From JALYXV01 sp963733505 (lineage in GTDB: Bacteria > Actinomycetota > Acidimicrobiia > Acidimicrobiales > Palsa-688), in the NCBI GenBank assembly GCA_963733505.1, contig CAVTDW010000005.1:434001-498000 (forward strand): DNA of 64,000 nucleotides, in the 5' to 3' direction. The notes under the pieces were generated by a model. That model worked only from the letters and a program-made list of their open reading frames with translations, did not search any database and was not told the DNA's origin. Each line of letters begins with the position of its first letter. Position 1 is the first letter of the stretch. A program made the position numbers and the translations under genes. Positions 43,353 to 52,778 of the stretch are shown one piece after another.

Positions 43353-44696
43353 ATGCGAAAGGATGCTGCCAAGAAAATCCGTCGCCACAACGTCGTCGCT
43401 GTGCTATTTGACGGGGTGTCGCCGTTCGAGTTCGCCGTGGCCTGCGAGGTGTTCGGCATCGATCGCTCGGTTGATATCGGCGCGCCGTGGTACCGCTTCA
43501 AGGTCTGCGCCGCTGGGCCGACGCCGATCACGACCGGTCTCGGCTTCACGATCGATACCCCCCATGGGCTCGAGGCGTTGAAGCGCGCCGACACCATCAT
43601 CGTCCCGGCCGGGAACGGCGAGGACAACGAGGCGCTGCTCGAAGCCCTGCGCCAGGCGCACCGGCGAGGAGCGCGGATCATGTCGGTGTGCACCGGGGCG
43701 TTCATCCTGGCCGCCGCGGGCCTCCTCGACGGCCGGCGGGCCACCACCCATTGGATGCATGCGGCCGAGCTGGCGCAGCGGTACCCGCTGGTCAAGGTCG
43801 ACCCCGATGTTCTCTATGTCGACGATGGCGACATTCTCACGTCGGCCGGCACCGCGGCGGGGATCGACCTGTGCCTGTACGTGGTGCGGCTCGACTTCGG
43901 GGCGGAGGCGGCCAACATCGTGGCCCGGCGTATGGTCGTGCCCCCACATCGCGACGGGGGCCAGGCCCAGTTCGTGAGCCAGCCGATCTCGAACCTGGCG
44001 AGCTGCGATCCGTTTACCGAAGCCTTGGCGTGGGCGATCGAACACCTCGACGCCGACCTGTCGGTCAACGAGCTGGCGGCGCGCTCGGCCATGAGCCCCC
44101 GCACGTTCGCGCGGCGCTTCGGTGAGACACATGGGACCACCCCGCACCAGTGGCTGCTCCGCCAGCGGGTCCTCCTGGCGCAGCGGTTGCTCGAGACGAC
44201 CGACCTGGCCATCGACTTGGTCGCGACGCAGTGCGGGATGGGGTCGGCGGCCAACCTGCGCCAGCATTTCCAGCGAATCGTGCGCAACACGCCCCAGGGC
44301 TACCGACGGTGCTTCCAGCAGGGCTGCGGCCAACCCGAGCGGCCCTCGCAAGGGTTCGAGGCAGTCGAGGCAGTCGAGGCCGTCGAGGCCTCGAGGCCTA
44401 CTGGCGCCTCGCTCGCGCAACCTTCGCGCCCTCAGGCAACCTTGGCGCGATATCGCGGCTATGGCCCACTTACGCGCGGAGATACCCTGAGGGCGCGGAG
44501 GTTCGCTGTGCGAGCCGCGGCTCAGCTACCAGGTAGGGAGTCCCGAGCCCACCCGCGGGCTCGTTCGACGGCCCGGCGCCACTGCTCGTACTGGCCGTCG
44601 TTGGTACGTCGCGGCGTCGCTTCGGCGTCGGCACCCCACAGTGACGCCAGTTCGTCGAGCGAGTCCCAGACCCCCTCGGCCAATCCGGCGAGATAG
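43353..44696 (+). CDS. GlxA-type regulator: DJ-1/PfpI domain plus AraC helix-turn-helix
   Basis: From ATG 43353 the DJ-1/PfpI domain ('VVAVLFDGVSPFEFAVACEVFG', 'IMSVCTGAFILAAAGLLDGRRATTHW') covers about residues 10-190 and the AraC-type DNA-binding domain ('DLSVNELAARSAMSPRTFARRF', 'DLVATQCGMGSAANLRQHFQ') about 225-325. The family ends near 'TPQGYRRCF' (about 44315). The frame then runs on through a short repeat ('EAVEAVEAVEA'), the hairpin repeat at 44418-44508 and 175 bases of antisense glpK, so the true stop is probably lost through an indel. Ligand unknown. Confidence 0.85.
   Translation: MRKDAAKKIRRHNVVAVLFDGVSPFEFAVACEVFGIDRSVDIGAPWYRFKVCAAGPTPITTGLGFTIDTPHGLEALKRADTIIVPAGNGEDNEALLEALRQAHRRGARIMSVCTGAFILAAAGLLDGRRATTHWMHAAELAQRYPLVKVDPDVLYVDDGDILTSAGTAAGIDLCLYVVRLDFGAEAANIVARRMVVPPHRDGGQAQFVSQPISNLASCDPFTEALAWAIEHLDADLSVNELAARSAMSPRTFARRFGETHGTTPHQWLLRQRVLLAQRLLETTDLAIDLVATQCGMGSAANLRQHFQRIVRNTPQGYRRCFQQGCGQPERPSQGFEAVEAVEAVEASRPTGASLAQPSRPQATLARYRGYGPLTRGDTLRARRFAVRAAAQLPGRESRAHPRARSTARRHCSYWPSLVRRGVASASAPHSDASSSSESQTPSANPAR
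44418..44508. repeat. Dispersed hairpin repeat, copy 2
   Basis: Arms CCTTCGCGCCCTCAGG (44421-44436) and CCTGAGGGCGCGGAGG (44486-44501) pair at 15 of 16 positions. The element matches 5138-5228 over about 90 bases. It lies between the converging GlxA-like gene and glpK, as copy 1 lies between converging genes, so a bidirectional terminator is a fair inference. Confidence 0.65.
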
Positions 44697-46020
44697 GCGG
44701 CTCCCAGCGCCGTGGTGTCCGCCACCCGTGAGCGCGCCACGGGGATCTGCAGCTGGTCGGCCTGCAGCTGCAGCAACAGTTCCATGACCGACGCCCCGCC
44801 GTCGACTCGCAGGCTGGTGATCTCGGTGCCTGCGGCCGCCCTCATGGCGCTCACCACGTCACGCGTCTGAAAGGCCATGGCCTCGACGACCGCCCGGGCC
44901 AGCTGGGCCCGGCCGCTGCCCCGGCTGAGGCCGACCACCGTGCCCCGGGCATAGGGGTCCCACCACGGGCTGCCGAGGCCGGCGAACGCGGGGACGAAGT
45001 AGACCCCTTCGCTGTCGTCGACCGACGCGGCCAGCGGGCCCATCTCGGCCGCTTCGGAGATGATCCCGAGGCCGTCGCGCAGCCACTGGATCGCTGCTCC
45101 GGTGACGAAGATCGCCCCTTCCAGTGCGTAAGCCGTGGCGCGGGGCGCGCCAGGGTCCAGGCCACGGTCGTGAGCAACCCGTCGACCGGTGGCGGGCAGT
45201 CGGGACCAACATTCATCAGGACGAAACTGCCAGTGCCGTAGGTGTTCTTGGTCATGCCGGGCTCGAAGCACGCCTGACCAAAGAGGGACGCCTGCTGGTC
45301 ACCGGCCACTCCCGACACGGCAATGCCGGCCGGCAGGCCCGCGATGGCGTCGCCCGCCGTGACACCCAGGCGGCCGCTCGACGGACCGACCTCGGGCAGG
45401 CAGGTGGCCGGAATGTCGAAGAGGGCGAGTAGTTCGTCGCTCCATCGCAGGCGCCCGATGTCGTACAACATGGTCCGGCTGGCGTTCGACGCGTCGGTGG
45501 CGTGGACCGCTCCAGCCGTGAGCTGCCAGATGATCCAACTGTCGACCGTACCGAAGGCCAGGTCGGCGGATGCTTCGACGCCCCCTTTGTCCAAGAGCCA
45601 CTCCAGCTTGGTCGCCGAGAAGTAGGGGTCGAGAACGAGGCCCGTCTGGCGGCGGACCAGGTCGAGATGTCCAGCGGCCGCCAGTTGCTCGCAACGGGCG
45701 GCGGTCCGGCGGTCCTGCCAGACGATGGCCCGGTACAGCGGTCGACCGGTGCGACGGTCCCACACCACCGTCGTCTCCCGCTGGTTGGTGATCCCGATGG
45801 CGGCGATCGGCGTCGCCCGCTCGGCCAACGTCGCGGCGACCGCGGCAACGCTCTGGGCGACCGCGTCCCAGATCTCGTCGGCGTCGTGCTCGACCCAGCC
45901 GGGCGTGGGGAAGTACTGGGGGAACTCCTGGTAGGCCGACGTGATGACGTGGCCCGACTCGTCGACCGCCAGGGCGCGCACACCGGTGGTTCCGGCGTCG
46001 ATGGCGATCACCGCGGCCAT
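44522..46020 (-). CDS. glpK: Glycerol kinase (copy 2), one frame break
   Basis: Closer to canonical GlpK than copy 1: 'AVIAIDAGTTGVRALAVDESG', 'GITNQRETTVVWDRRTGRPLYRAIVWQDRRT', 'GVAGDQQASLFGQACFEPGMTKNTYGTG' and 'SLRVDGGASVMELLLQLQADQLQIPV'. Near 45145 the frame changes between 'LLTTVAWTLA' and 'ATAYALEGAIFVTGAAIQWLRDGL', both family segments that should be adjacent. ATG 46020 is the family start. It is alone here, unlike copy 1, which is in the glpD operon. Confidence 0.92.
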
Positions 46021-46234
46021 GACGGCGCACCGTAGCGGCCCCCGCCATCAGCGAGGCGTTGGGACCGAGTAATTATCCCTAGCGCGGCCCCCCCGTCGAA
46101 GGGGCGGGGACTGAGGGGGCCTGCGCCAGGGTGAAAACCGCCGAGGGGGCAGCTTCGGCGGCTCTGTAAGCCTTACCCATGCGGCGCGGACAATCAAACC
46201 GAAAGTCGTCTGAAGTTTCCTGAGGACTGTGATC

Positions 46235-46243
46235 TGTGGACAA
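46235..46243 (-). promoter_or_regulatory. DnaA box
   Basis: Minus strand TTGTCCACA, the exact actinobacterial DnaA-box consensus. A second site with one mismatch, TTGTTCACA, is at 46274-46282. They lie about 60-105 bases upstream of the nrdJ -35 element, which would allow DnaA to tie nucleotide supply to replication. Confidence 0.5.
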
Positions 46244-46339
46244 GTAGCGCAATTCACAGCCTTGTTCCCCTCGTTGTTCACAGGGAAACGTCCGTACGGT
46301 TGTGGGATCGGAGAAGCCGCCAGTTCCTCTCGGAATCGA

Positions 46340-46369
46340 TTGACATCCATGGAACTACGATGATGTAAT
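46340..46369 (+). promoter_or_regulatory. Strong sigma70-type promoter of nrdJ
   Basis: TTGACA at 46340-46345 and TGTAAT at 46364-46369, spacing 18. The -10 overlaps an inverted repeat GATGTA-N7-TACATC (46362-46380), a possible operator. The start codon is 112 bases downstream. Confidence 0.6.
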
Positions 46370-46410
46370 ATACCTACATCTCGCGTCTCCAGGAGGCCTG
46401 GGGGGACGGC

Positions 46411-46428
46411 ACCACAACATGTTGTGGT
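46411..46428. promoter_or_regulatory. NrdR-box-like palindrome
   Basis: ACCACAACATGTTGTGGT is a perfect 18-bp palindrome. Its central 16 bases match the NrdR-box consensus acaCwAtATaTwGtgt at most conserved positions. It lies in the leader, 53 bases before the nrdJ start. NrdR represses ribonucleotide reductase genes when dATP is high; its gene is not in the window. Confidence 0.55.
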
Positions 46429-46480
46429 CTGAGCACGAACACCGGGCTGGCGGACCAACCACGCAGGAGGGTTTTATCCA

Positions 46481-49400
46481 ATGGCAATGGCCCCCGAGCG
46501 AATCGGGATCGGAATCCACCGTCATTTCACCTCGGCCGGTACCGACCCCTTCGACACCGTGCGGTGGGAGCGGCGCGAGGCCCGCATCACCAACTACCTC
46601 ACCGGTGCTGTGGCCTTCGAGCAGCTCGGCGTCGAGGTGCCTTCGGACTGGAGCGTCAACGCCACCAACATCCTGGCCCAGAAGTACTTCCGGGGCACTC
46701 TGGGCACGCCGGAGCGGGAATGGTCGCTCAAGCAGGTCACCCGGCGGGTGGTCGACACCATCACGTCGTGGGGCCGGAAGGACGGCTACTTCGTCGACGA
46801 CGAGGAGGCGGAGGCGTTCCGCGACGAGCTGACGTACCTGATCATCCACCAGAAGGCCGCCTTCAACTCCCCGGTCTGGTTCAACATCGGCGTCAAGGGC
46901 GTACCGCAGCAAGCGAGCGCCTGTTTCATCCTCTCGGTTGACGATTCGATGAGTTCGATCCTCAACTGGTACGTCGAGGAGGGGACGATCTTCAAGGGCG
47001 GCTCGGGCTCGGGGATCAACCTCTCGCGCATCCGCTCCTCGAAGGAAGGCCTTCGGGGCGGCGGGACGGCATCGGGCCCGGTGAGCTTCATGCGCGGGGC
47101 TGACGCGTCGGCGGGGACCATCAAGTCGGGCGGCAAGACCCGCAGAGCGGCCAAGATGGTCATTCTGGACGTCGACCACCCCGATGTCGAGGACTTCATC
47201 TGGTGCAAGGCGGTGGAGGAACGCAAGGCCCGGGCGCTGCGCGACGCCGGTTTCGACATGGACCTCGACGGCAAGGACAGCCACTCGATCCAGTACCAGA
47301 ACGCCAACAACTCGGTCCGGGTCACCGACGAGTTCATGGAGGCGGTGCTCGACGATGCCGACTGGCATCTGAAGTCGGTGACAACCGGAGAGACGCTGCA
47401 GACCGTCAAGGCCCGCGCCCTGTTCCGCCAAATCTCGAAGGCAGCGTGGGAGTGCGCCGACCCCGGGATGCAGTTCGACACCACCATCAACCGCTGGCAC
47501 ACCGCCCCCAAGACGGGTCGGATCAACGCCAGCAATCCTTGTTCGGAATATATGCATCTGGATGATTCAGCATGCAATCTGGCGTCGCTGAACCTGTTGA
47601 CATTCCTCGAGGAGGAGAGCACCTTCGACGTCGAAGGGTTCCGGGCTGCGACCGAGGTGATGTTCACCGCCCAGGAGATACTGGTCGGCAACGCCGATTA
47701 TCCGACCGACGCGATCGGCGACACCTCCCGGCGGTTCCGGCAGTTGGGCATTGGCTACGCCAATCTTGGGGCGCTGCTCATGGCCCAAGGTGTTCCCTAC
47801 GACTCTGACGAGGGGCGGGCGTGGGCGGCAACCATTACTGCACTCCTGACCGGTCACTCGTATGCGACCTCGGCACGGACGGCCGCCCGGATGGGTTGGG
47901 ACCCTTCGCGGGCTTCACCGACAACCGCGACGCCATGCTCAACGTCCTGCGTATGCACCGCGACGAGGTCGCCGCCATCGACGAGGAGCTGGTGCCCACC
48001 GACTTGCTGAGCGCCGCCCAAGAGGCTTGGGATGCGGCGGTCGAGGTCGGCGAGCACTACGGGGTGCGCAATTCGCAGGCGTCGGTCCTGGCGCCGACGG
48101 GGTGCCTGGTCGGCGGATCGCTGGTTCCGACCGAACGGGGCCTGGTGCGGCTCCACTCGCTCGGTGACCCTGACGGGCCAACGTGGCAGAACCTGGGTAT
48201 CGCCGTTGCCACCGACACCGGGCCACGGCCGGCGAGCCAGTTCTACGTGAATGGCGCCGAAGCGGTAGTCACGGTGTCGACCAGGCGGGGGTACCGCGTG
48301 CAGGGCACGCCGACGCATCGGGTCAAGGTTGTCGACCGCGCCACCGGCGAGTGGCAATGGCGGCGCTTCGCCGAGATCACCGCCGGCGATCTGGTACCCC
48401 TGGCGCTCGACCAACTGATTGGGGAACCCCAGGCGGTGGCGCTGCCTGCGCTGGCCGAGGCGTACTGGACCGGCGAGCACCATGGCGCCGTCACCCGGAC
48501 CATGACCCCTGAGCTGGCAGAGCTGGTCGGGTATTTCATGGGCGAAGGTTCGCTGCACAGTCGGGGCCTCCGATTCGGCGTGACCGCAGGTGACTTCGAC
48601 GTCGTCGAGCGCCTCCTGCAACTGGGCAAGGAGACGTTCGGGTTTCTGGGCCAGGCGACGCCCAAGCGGGGCTCTACCGAGGTGCGCTTTGATTCTGTCC
48701 GGTTGGCACTGTGGTGGGAGGCCTGCGGCTTCGCAAAGCGACTCGGCACCACCGAGGAGCACACGGGCAAGGGATATACGGCCCATGTCCCAGACGCGGT
48801 CCTGCACGCCAATGACCGAGCCGTGTATGCAGGTTTCCTACGAGGTCTGTTCGAGGCAGGCGGCGATACGAGCGCCGGCTACCCGACGCTGAACAACCCG
48901 TCGATCGACATGGTGCGCGACGCGCAGGCGATCATGCTGGCGCTCGGCTACCCCGCCACGTTCTCGGTGAGCGATCGTTCGGGTGCCCCGTCATTGGGTC
49001 GCGCTCCGATTGCGGCGGTGCGGCTGCTCAACGCGTCCTATGCGGCGCAGTGGCTGGCGGAAATCGGCTTCATGGGCGCCCGGAAGAACGCCGGTGTCCG
49101 GTCCGCCGCCAGCGAGCAAGGGGCGCGTGGGGACTACATCCCGATCACCCGGGCCATCGTGGACCGCCTGGCGCCGGGCAACGACCGGCTCCGACGGGTC
49201 CTGCTGACCGAACTCAAGCGAGACCGGGTCTCGCGGCGAGTGGCGACCGAACTGTTCGAGCGCACCGGTGACGCCGAGTTGGGCCATCTGTTGCGGTTCT
49301 TCTATGACGAAGTCGACCGCGCCGAGCTGGGCGACGACGAGTTCACCTACGACCTGGCGGTCCCCGACAACGTCACCTATCTCGCCAATGGTTTCGTCAG

Positions 49401-51967
49401 CCACAACACCATTGGCTTGCTCATGGATTGCGACACCACAGGGATCGAACCCGACCTCGGGCTGGTCAAGACCAAGAAGCTGGTCGGTGGGGGGACGATG
49501 TCGATCGTCAACCAGACCGTTCCTCGGGCCCTGCGGCGCCTGGGCTACGACCGGTCGCAGGTGGAGGCGATCATCGCCTACATCGACGAGCACAAGTCGA
49601 TCGTCGGCGCACCGGCGCTGAAGGCCGAGCACCTGCCGGTCTTCGCCTGCTCGATGGGTGACAACACCATCCACTACCGGGGTCATGTGCGGATGATGGG
49701 CGCCGTCCAACCCTTCATTTCGGGTGCCATCTCGAAATGCGTCACCGGAGAAACCCTCCTTTCGACCGCCGAGGGTCTGGTCCGTATCGGCAGCCTCTAC
49801 CGAGGCGAGGCGCCCGACAGCTTCCGGGCCGACGTCCGGGAAGTGGCCTCCCTGTCGGGTCCCCAGAAGACCGATGCCTTCTACTACGGCGGCGTTCGCC
49901 CCGTGACCTCGGTGGTCCTGCGTTCCGGGCATCGGGTGACGGGCACCGCCAACCACCGGCTACTGGTGTCGGGCCGCGACGGCCTCGAATGGCGCCGCCT
50001 CGACGAGATCGCGGTGGGGGAGTACGTCGCGACCCAATACGGCGACGATCTCTGGTCGGTCCTGCCGGCCCGCCTGGGGTACGACCATTCGGTCCCCGCC
50101 GAGGTGGATGACGCAACCGCAACGACCGCCAACGCCGCCAACGACCGCAACGACCGCCAACGCCGCCAACGCCGCCGACGCCGCAACGGCCGCCTCGGTG
50201 CCCGCCGAGATGTCGATCGATCTGGCCTTCGTGCTCGGCGCCTACGCCGCCTCGGGACGCATTCCCGGAGGTGGCTGGGCGGTACAGATCAACAGTGACG
50301 TCAAGCACGTCCTCGAACGTGTCGCCGAATCGGTCGAGCGGGTGTTCGGCGTCACCGGCTCGATCCGCCAACCGGGCGGAGGCCTTCCCGGCGCCCGAAT
50401 CGAGTTCCGGTCGCAGGCGGTCGTGGAGCTGTTCGACGCCCTTGGATGCGGGCAGTGCGCCGTCCACAAGCGCATCCCCGACGCCGTCTTACGCTCGCCT
50501 CGCGAGATGGTGCGGGCCTACCTCCAAGGCCTGTCCCTCGCGGCCGACGTCACCATGTGCGGGACCGCCAAGTGGGCCATCACCTCGGAATCGCCCGGTC
50601 TGCTGGACGATCTCCAGGCGGTGCTCACCAATCTCGGCGTGGTCCACGAGCGGGGCACCCGATACCGCAAGAACGACGGCCGGCCCTACGACGAGGTGTT
50701 CGCGGTGGGCGAACAGGCGCACGACCTGCTGTCGATGGTCCCGTTCCTCGATCCGCACAAAGCGGCGTTCGCCCAGGCGCTGCAGGGCCTGGGTCGCCAT
50801 CCCAACCGCAACGGCGCCGACGTGGTGCCGGGCATATCGCCCTACGAGCTGTACCGGATCGTGCCCCGGCACATGCGGTCGGACTTCAGCTACCTGAGCG
50901 ACCCGCGTGCCATGTGTGTGAGCCGACGCTCACTCGAGCAGGTGGCTGCGGTGGCCGGCACCCGTCTGCCCCAGTGGTTGCGCCACGTGTTGGAGGACAA
51001 CCTGCACTTCAGCCCGGTCGAGTCGGTCGGTTCCGCCGGCGAGCGTGAAGTGTTCGACCTGTCCGTGCCCACCACCCAGGCGTTCGTCGGCAACGGCATC
51101 GTCAACCACAACACGGTCAACCTGCCCGAAGAGGCGACCCTCGAGGACGTCGAGCAGCTGCACATCGAGGCATGGCAGCTCGGCCTGAAGGCGGTTGCCA
51201 TCTACCGGGACAACTGCAAGGTGGGCCAGCCCCTGGCGACCACCAAGAAGACGCTGGCCGATCCCGAGACGTCCGAGGCCGAGGCGCATGACGCCGAACT
51301 CGCCCTCAAGGTGGCGGAGTTGGAAAAGGCGTTGCAACGGCAGACTGTGGTGGTGAAGCAGCCAGTTCGAGAGCGGCTCCCGCGCCGGCGCAGGTCGATG
51401 ACCTTCAAGTTCCGCGTCGCCGACTGCGAGGGCTACGTGACCGTCGGGGAATACGACGACGGCCGGCCGGGCGAAGTGTTCATGCAGGTCTCCAAGCAGG
51501 GCTCGACCCTGGCGGGGATCATGGATGCCTTCGCGGTGGCCGTCAGCCTCGGGCTGCAGCACGGCGTGCCGCTGGCAACGTACGTGAAGAAGTACACCAA
51601 CATGCGCTTCGAACCGGCCGGCATGACCGACGACCGGGAGCTACGGATCGCTTCGTCCCTGGTTGATTACATCTTCCGCCGCCTGGCGGTCGACTACCTG
51701 ACCTTTGACGAACGAGCCGAGCTCGGCATTCTGACCACCGACGAACGGCTCCAGCCGACGTTGCCTGGGGTCGAGGAAGTCACCACGCCGAGCTCGTCTG
51801 TCGTGGAGGAGATGACCGAGGACCGGGCGGCTGCCGGGCCCTCGGCCTCCGCACTGAACCCCCGACCGCTCGACGCCCCCTATTGCTACCAGTGCGGGGT
51901 GCAGATGCAGCGTGCGGGCAGCTGCTTCGCCTGCCCCTCGTGCGGAAGCACCAGCGGCTGCTCGTAA
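46481..51967 (+). CDS. nrdJ: B12-dependent (class II) ribonucleotide reductase NrdJ, interrupted by two inteins and two frame breaks
   Basis: Reduces ribonucleotides with adenosylcobalamin. ATG 46481 follows AGGAGG. The extein shows 'AAFNSPVWFNIGV', 'GSGSGINLSRIRSSKE', the active-site 'NASNPCSEYMHLDDSACNLASLNLL', 'RQLGIGYANLGALLM', 'SVLAPTG/TIGLLMDCDTTGIEPD', 'FISGAISK/TVNLPEEATLEDV' and a C-terminal zinc ribbon 'YCYQCGVQMQRAGSCFACPSC'. Slashes mark intein insertion points. One frame break is near 47885 in the extein and one lies in intein 2. Without inteins the protein is about 935 residues, normal for NrdJ with a C-terminal zinc domain. Confidence 0.95.
48103..49407 (+). mobile_element. Intein 1 in NrdJ with LAGLIDADG homing endonuclease
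   Basis: 435 residues in frame, inserted after 'LAPTG' and before Thr. Splicing residues: Cys1 of 'CLVGGSLVPT', block B 'GTPTHRV' with its Thr and His, and C-terminal block 'YLANGFVSHN' with the penultimate His and terminal Asn. The endonuclease motifs 'LVGYFMGEGS' and 'FLRGLFEAGGD' are both well preserved, so it may still be able to home. The extein loop here is the cobalamin/active-site region, a conserved site typical of inteins. Confidence 0.95.
49738..51112 (+). mobile_element. Intein 2 in NrdJ, frame break and degenerate endonuclease
   Basis: Inserted between 'GAISK' and 'TVNLPEEA'. Cys1 of 'CVTGETLL', block B 'GTANHRLLV' and the terminal 'FVGNGIVNHN' are intact. Its length of 1375 bases is not a multiple of three: the frame breaks in an Asn/Ala/Thr-coding repeat at 50110-50200. 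The endonuclease region is degenerate: 'VLGAYAASG' lacks the acidic residue and 'YLQGLSLAAD' replaces the second motif. It probably still splices if the break is an error, but should not home. Confidence 0.93.
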
Positions 51968-52025
51968 CGCAGCAGGGTCATCGACCCGGCCACGCAACCG
52001 TTTTGGTCACTCGATGTAGCATATT

Positions 52026-52778
52026 TCATCGGTTTGTGGCAACAACAGCAGCGGCGTCGCCGTCGCCGTCGCCGGACCGAGGTACCGGGGCGCCGGCCTC
52101 GGCCACATCGGCCGAGGGCAGCGGACCGAACAGATTGAACAGCCCGAAGTACGGCCGCGGGTCGCCCTCCCACTGGTAGGTCAGGATCTGGGCGGCCGAT
52201 CGGCGGCCGAACAAGGTCCGGTACCACTCGATGGTCGCGGCCCTCCCGCTCACTGCGACCTCGCCCGACCCGCACACCCACTCGCCGTCATCGTGGACCA
52301 GCCAGAGGGCGGGCAGGTCGTTCTGGTCGATCAGGTGGGCCAGCCGCCCCTGGACCCGGTCCGCCATGGCGGCCACCGCCGCGGCGTCGCTCGGACCGGC
52401 CAGGCCCAGGGCTCCCCGCAGGTCGTGCTCGTGGGTGAAGATGTCGAAGGCGCAGGCATCGGCCCGTCCGGGTGTGGCCAAGAGCGCCAGCACCTCCGGC
52501 GTCCGGCGGGACCACTCCGCCAGCACGTGGGCGAGCGGCTGGCCGGCGCGCTCGGCAACCTGGCGGGCGGTCCATCCCACCGAGGCGAAGTCGCCGCCCT
52601 CGTGGTTGTCGTCGACCACGTCGGCCGCCACCCCGACCAGATGGGCGACCAGCTCCTCGACGGTCCAGCGCGGCGTCCCCGGCACCTGCGTACCCAGCGC
52701 GGCCGGTCCGAGGGGGGTGACCAGCTCGACAATCCGGGCCTGGGTCTGCGCGTACTGGGCGACCAGGTCCACGTCCAT
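52026..52778 (-). CDS. Maleylpyruvate isomerase/mycothiol-dependent (MDMPI, DinB-like) domain protein
   Basis: 250 residues. The N-terminal four-helix domain has 'TPRWTVEELVAHLVGVAADV' and 'DIFTHEHDLRGALG', the metal-binding His pattern of MDMPI_N, followed by a C-terminal sterol-carrier-like part 'GSGEVAVSGRAATIEWYRTLFG'. Members use mycothiol or modify small thiols. Its ATG overlaps the mtnA stop (TAATG), so it belongs to the RLP-mtnA operon. Substrate unknown. Confidence 0.82.
   Translation of the reverse strand: MDVDLVAQYAQTQARIVELVTPLGPAALGTQVPGTPRWTVEELVAHLVGVAADVVDDNHEGGDFASVGWTARQVAERAGQPLAHVLAEWSRRTPEVLALLATPGRADACAFDIFTHEHDLRGALGLAGPSDAAAVAAMADRVQGRLAHLIDQNDLPALWLVHDDGEWVCGSGEVAVSGRAATIEWYRTLFGRRSAAQILTYQWEGDPRPYFGLFNLFGPLPSADVAEAGAPVPRSGDGDGDAAAVVATNR

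Larger units (their letters stand above)
46021..46480. other. Regulatory region between divergent glpK and nrdJ
   Basis: 460 bases without a gene. Besides the sites listed separately there is a hairpin CCGCCGA...TCGGCGG (46138-46161) and a C-run/G-run pair near 46088-46108. I looked for a B12 riboswitch because NrdJ needs B12 and saw none of its conserved boxes. Confidence 0.6.

Noticed and set aside
46235..46282. Chromosomal replication origin
   Set aside because: One exact and one near DnaA box only; no dnaA, dnaN or box cluster nearby.
46021..46340. Cobalamin riboswitch ahead of nrdJ
   Set aside because: None of the conserved B12-box elements is visible; besides, class II enzymes are not usually repressed by B12.
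46048..46458. 136-codon minus-strand frame upstream of glpK
   Set aside because: It covers the nrdJ promoter and operator region, has no ribosome site or motif and shows non-coding composition.
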